64,000 nt of DNA from Cellulomonas soli (GTDB lineage: Bacteria; Actinomycetota; Actinomycetes; Actinomycetales; Cellulomonadaceae), in NCBI RefSeq assembly GCF_013409305.1, contig NZ_JACBZJ010000001.1, positions 4,030,001 to 4,094,000 on the forward strand, given 5' to 3'. Below, piece by piece: positions 62,414-64,000 of this stretch. The position numbers and the translations under genes were made by a program. A model generated the notes under the pieces. The model was given only the letters and a program-made list of their open reading frames with translations, ran no database searches and had not been told where the DNA came from. The first letter of the stretch is position 1; every line of letters starts with the position of its first letter.

Positions 62414-62836
62414 TCACGAGACCCGACGCTCGACCGGGGCGACCAGGTCGAGCGAGAGCAGCGCACGGGCCGCATCCACGAAGTCCTCGGCCGCGCACAA
62501 CGCCTGCTCGGCACGGTCCTCGGAGACCGCGGAGAACCGACCCGCGTCGATCGCCGAGCGCAGCGCGGCTCCGGCAGCGAAGTAGCCGGACCAGCGGGCC
62601 AGCTCGGGCGCGGCCGCGTCGAGCAGACCCCACACCGTCCGCGGGGCGCGGCGACCGCTCGACCCCCCACGGCTCGCGAGCACCCCGGCCCCGGCGCGTA
62701 GCGCCGCCAGGTGGGCGTGGGAGAACTTCTCCCACGGTTCGGACGAGAACTGCGCCGCCACCAGCTCGGAGTCCGCACGTGCGAAGAGGCTGAGCGCGTA
62801 GGCGGGCACCGGGGCGTCGAGCACCGTCTGCGTCAT
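62414..62836 (-). CDS. SAV_6107-family HEPN-domain protein
   Basis: The 140-residue all-helical protein fits the SAV_6107 HEPN family (A-R-A-D-S-E-L-V-A-A-Q-F-S-S-E-P-W-E-K-F, A-H-L-A-A-L-R-A-G-A-G-V-L). The typical HEPN RNase motif R-x4-6-H is not obvious. GGAGGT lies six bases before the ATG. First gene in an SOS-type unit with dinB; the family is often found beside dinB in Actinobacteria, but its role is unknown. Confidence 0.82.
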   Translation of the reverse strand: MTQTVLDAPVPAYALSLFARADSELVAAQFSSEPWEKFSHAHLAALRAGAGVLASRGGSSGRRAPRTVWGLLDAAAPELARWSGYFAAGAALRSAIDAGRFSAVSEDRAEQALCAAEDFVDAARALLSLDLVAPVERRVS

Positions 62837-62906
62837 CGTGACACCTCCCGCTCCTCCTGCTGCGCCGGCGACCCTCGTCGCCCGCTCCGTGTCCACGTCT
62901 CCACTC

Positions 62907-62935
62907 ATGATCGAACACGTGTTCGAATTCGTCAA
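62907..62935 (-). promoter_or_regulatory. LexA (SOS) box inside the HEPN-dinB promoter
   Basis: TCGAACACGTGTTCGA (62911-62926) is a perfect 16-bp palindrome fitting the Gram-positive LexA consensus CGAACRNRYGTTYG. On the minus strand it sits between TTGACG (62935-62930) and GATCAT (62912-62907), spaced by 17 bp. LexA bound here would block the promoter. Confidence 0.85.
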
Positions 62936-62970
62936 CACCCGGCGATGCCACCCACGCCGGCCCCGGGCCC

Positions 62971-62976
62971 TACCGT
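62971..62976 (+). promoter_or_regulatory. Leaderless -10 box (TACCGT)
   Basis: TACCGT, six bases, then the ATG of the spermidine-synthase-like gene. Confidence 0.5.
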
Positions 62977-62982
62977 GGCCGC

Positions 62983-63861
62983 ATGGCCGCGCGCGACCGC
63001 ACCTCCCGACGACCCTCAGGGTCCCACCGGACACCCACACGGCAGGCATGGCCGACGGGACCCGTCGCGGTACCCACAGGGACGGTCGAGCTGCTGCCCG
63101 ACCCGGACGACCCCGACGGCGTCACCGTGCTCGTCAACGGCGTCCCGAGCTCGTACCTGGACCTCGCCGACCCCACGCACCTCGCGTTCGAGTACATGCA
63201 GCAGATGGCCGCGGTCATCGACGGCGTCGACGACGGGAGCGGGGCCCTCACGGTGGTGCACCTGGGGGCGGCGGGCTGCGCGCTCGCGCGGTCCCTGGCA
63301 GCGACCCGACCGGGCTCGCGGCAGATCGCGGTCGAGCTCGACGCCGCGCTGCCCGAGCTCGTGCGCTCGTGGTTCGACCTCCCGCGCTCACCCGGGCTGC
63401 GGATCCGGGCGGGCGACGCGCGCGCCGAGCTGAACCGGCTTCCGAGCGGTTCGGCGGACGTCGTGGTCCGCGACGTCTTCGCCGGCGACCGCACGCCCGC
63501 GCACGTCACGACCCTCGAGTTCGTCGCCGACGTCGCCCGCGTCCTACGACCTGGCGGTGTCTACCTCGCCAACTGCGCCGACCGCCCGCCGCTCGCACTC
63601 GCCAGGGCCGAGATCGCCACGGCCCGCGCCGTCTTCGCCGAGGTCGCGATCGTCGCGGAGCCGGGGCTGCTGCGTGGACGCGGCTACGGGAACGTGGTGA
63701 TCGCCGCCACCGACGATCCGCGGCTGCTCGGCGAGGCACGGTTGGCCCGTGCCGTCCGGAGCCTGCCGGCGCCCGCCCGGCTGCTGCACGACGGCGAGCT
63801 CACGGCGTTCGTGGGCACGGCGAGCGCGCTGCACGACCCACCGGCGGCGCCCGAGGCCTGA
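62983..63861 (+). CDS. Spermidine-synthase-like (class I SAM fold) protein
   Basis: The 292-residue protein has a small N-terminal beta domain (about 25-65) and a Rossmann fold with V-V-H-L-G-A-A-G-C-A, I-A-V-E-L-D, and D-V-F-A-G-D-R-T-P-A-H. It resembles the spermidine synthase family, but the catalytic D-x-x-D pocket is changed (D-V-F-A-G), so it may not make polyamines. Its ATG starts after a leaderless -10 box, 57 bp from the LexA site. A strong terminator follows. Confidence 0.8.
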   Translation: MAARDRTSRRPSGSHRTPTRQAWPTGPVAVPTGTVELLPDPDDPDGVTVLVNGVPSSYLDLADPTHLAFEYMQQMAAVIDGVDDGSGALTVVHLGAAGCALARSLAATRPGSRQIAVELDAALPELVRSWFDLPRSPGLRIRAGDARAELNRLPSGSADVVVRDVFAGDRTPAHVTTLEFVADVARVLRPGGVYLANCADRPPLALARAEIATARAVFAEVAIVAEPGLLRGRGYGNVVIAATDDPRLLGEARLARAVRSLPAPARLLHDGELTAFVGTASALHDPPAAPEA

Positions 63862-63923
63862 CCGCGACCGGCCGAAGGCTCTCAGCACGCGGACGGCCGA
63901 CGCGGCGACCGGCACGGGGACGA

Positions 63924-63959
63924 GGAAGGGCCACGACCCCTGGAGGTCGTGGCCCTTCC
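63924..63959 (+). terminator. Terminator after the spermidine-synthase-like gene
   Basis: A perfect 15-bp stem (63924-63938 with 63945-63959) has a six-base loop. Nothing else is seen to the window end. Confidence 0.88.
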
Positions 63960-64000
63960 GTCACCTCGCCCCGTCCGAGCCCCGCAGGCTCAGGCGCGGC

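Overview
The window comes from a very GC-rich actinobacterium, most likely a Micrococcales member close to Cellulomonas. The reasons are the near-exclusive G/C third positions, many GTG starts, many start codons placed 6-7 nt after a TANNNT -10 box (leaderless mRNAs), a PriA-type HisA, a SepF/DivIVA-type division cluster, and actinobacterial families such as DUF3040, DUF1844 and SAV_6107-type HEPN. All genes look chromosomal and vertically inherited. I saw no rRNA, tRNA, CRISPR, insertion sequence, prophage or secondary-metabolite cluster.

Layout. 1-4255: argC-argJ (arginine synthesis, running off the left edge) under a tandem ARG-box-like site, divergent from a quinone oxidoreductase and a DsbA/FrnE-like protein. 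4278-9275: a 1665-residue secreted nuclease/5'-nucleotidase with a PHO-box-like promoter. 9540-16858: pheST, an RNA cyclic phosphodiesterase, a SpoU methyltransferase and infC-rpmI-rplT, with infC apparently starting at AUC. 17244-19297: a Fur-family regulator with a palindromic operator and its catalase. 19395-23094: DUF1844, an MFS transporter and a three-gene unit (coiled-coil membrane protein, lipoprotein trypsin-like protease, YtfJ domain). 23119-29304: SseB-like gene and his genes (priA, hisH, unknown gene, hisB, hisC, hisD), all on the minus strand. 29378-30617: S4 RNA-binding protein and an ArsR-SRPBCC pair.

30789-55877 is one long minus-strand block. In transcription order it holds mraZ, rsmH, ftsL, ftsI, murE, murF, mraY, murD, ftsW, a fused murG-murC, ftsQ, ftsZ, pgeF, sepF, yggT, divIVA, dksA/traR, lspA, rluD and dnaE. 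It is the division and cell-wall (dcw) cluster with its usual actinobacterial downstream genes, tightly coupled by GTGA/ATGA overlaps. 56174-60731 is a divergent moxR-DUF58-transglutaminase operon whose upstream region carries the same 10-bp-phased GTGGAG repeats seen at the mraZ promoter. 60676-63861: DUF3040, an SOS-controlled HEPN-dinB pair, and a spermidine-synthase-like gene, then a strong terminator.

The most notable points are the in-frame MurG-MurC fusion, the MraZ-box-like repeats shared between the dcw cluster and the moxR operon, the AUC start and structured leader of infC, the LexA box placed between the -35 and -10 of HEPN-dinB, and the repeated leaderless-promoter geometry.
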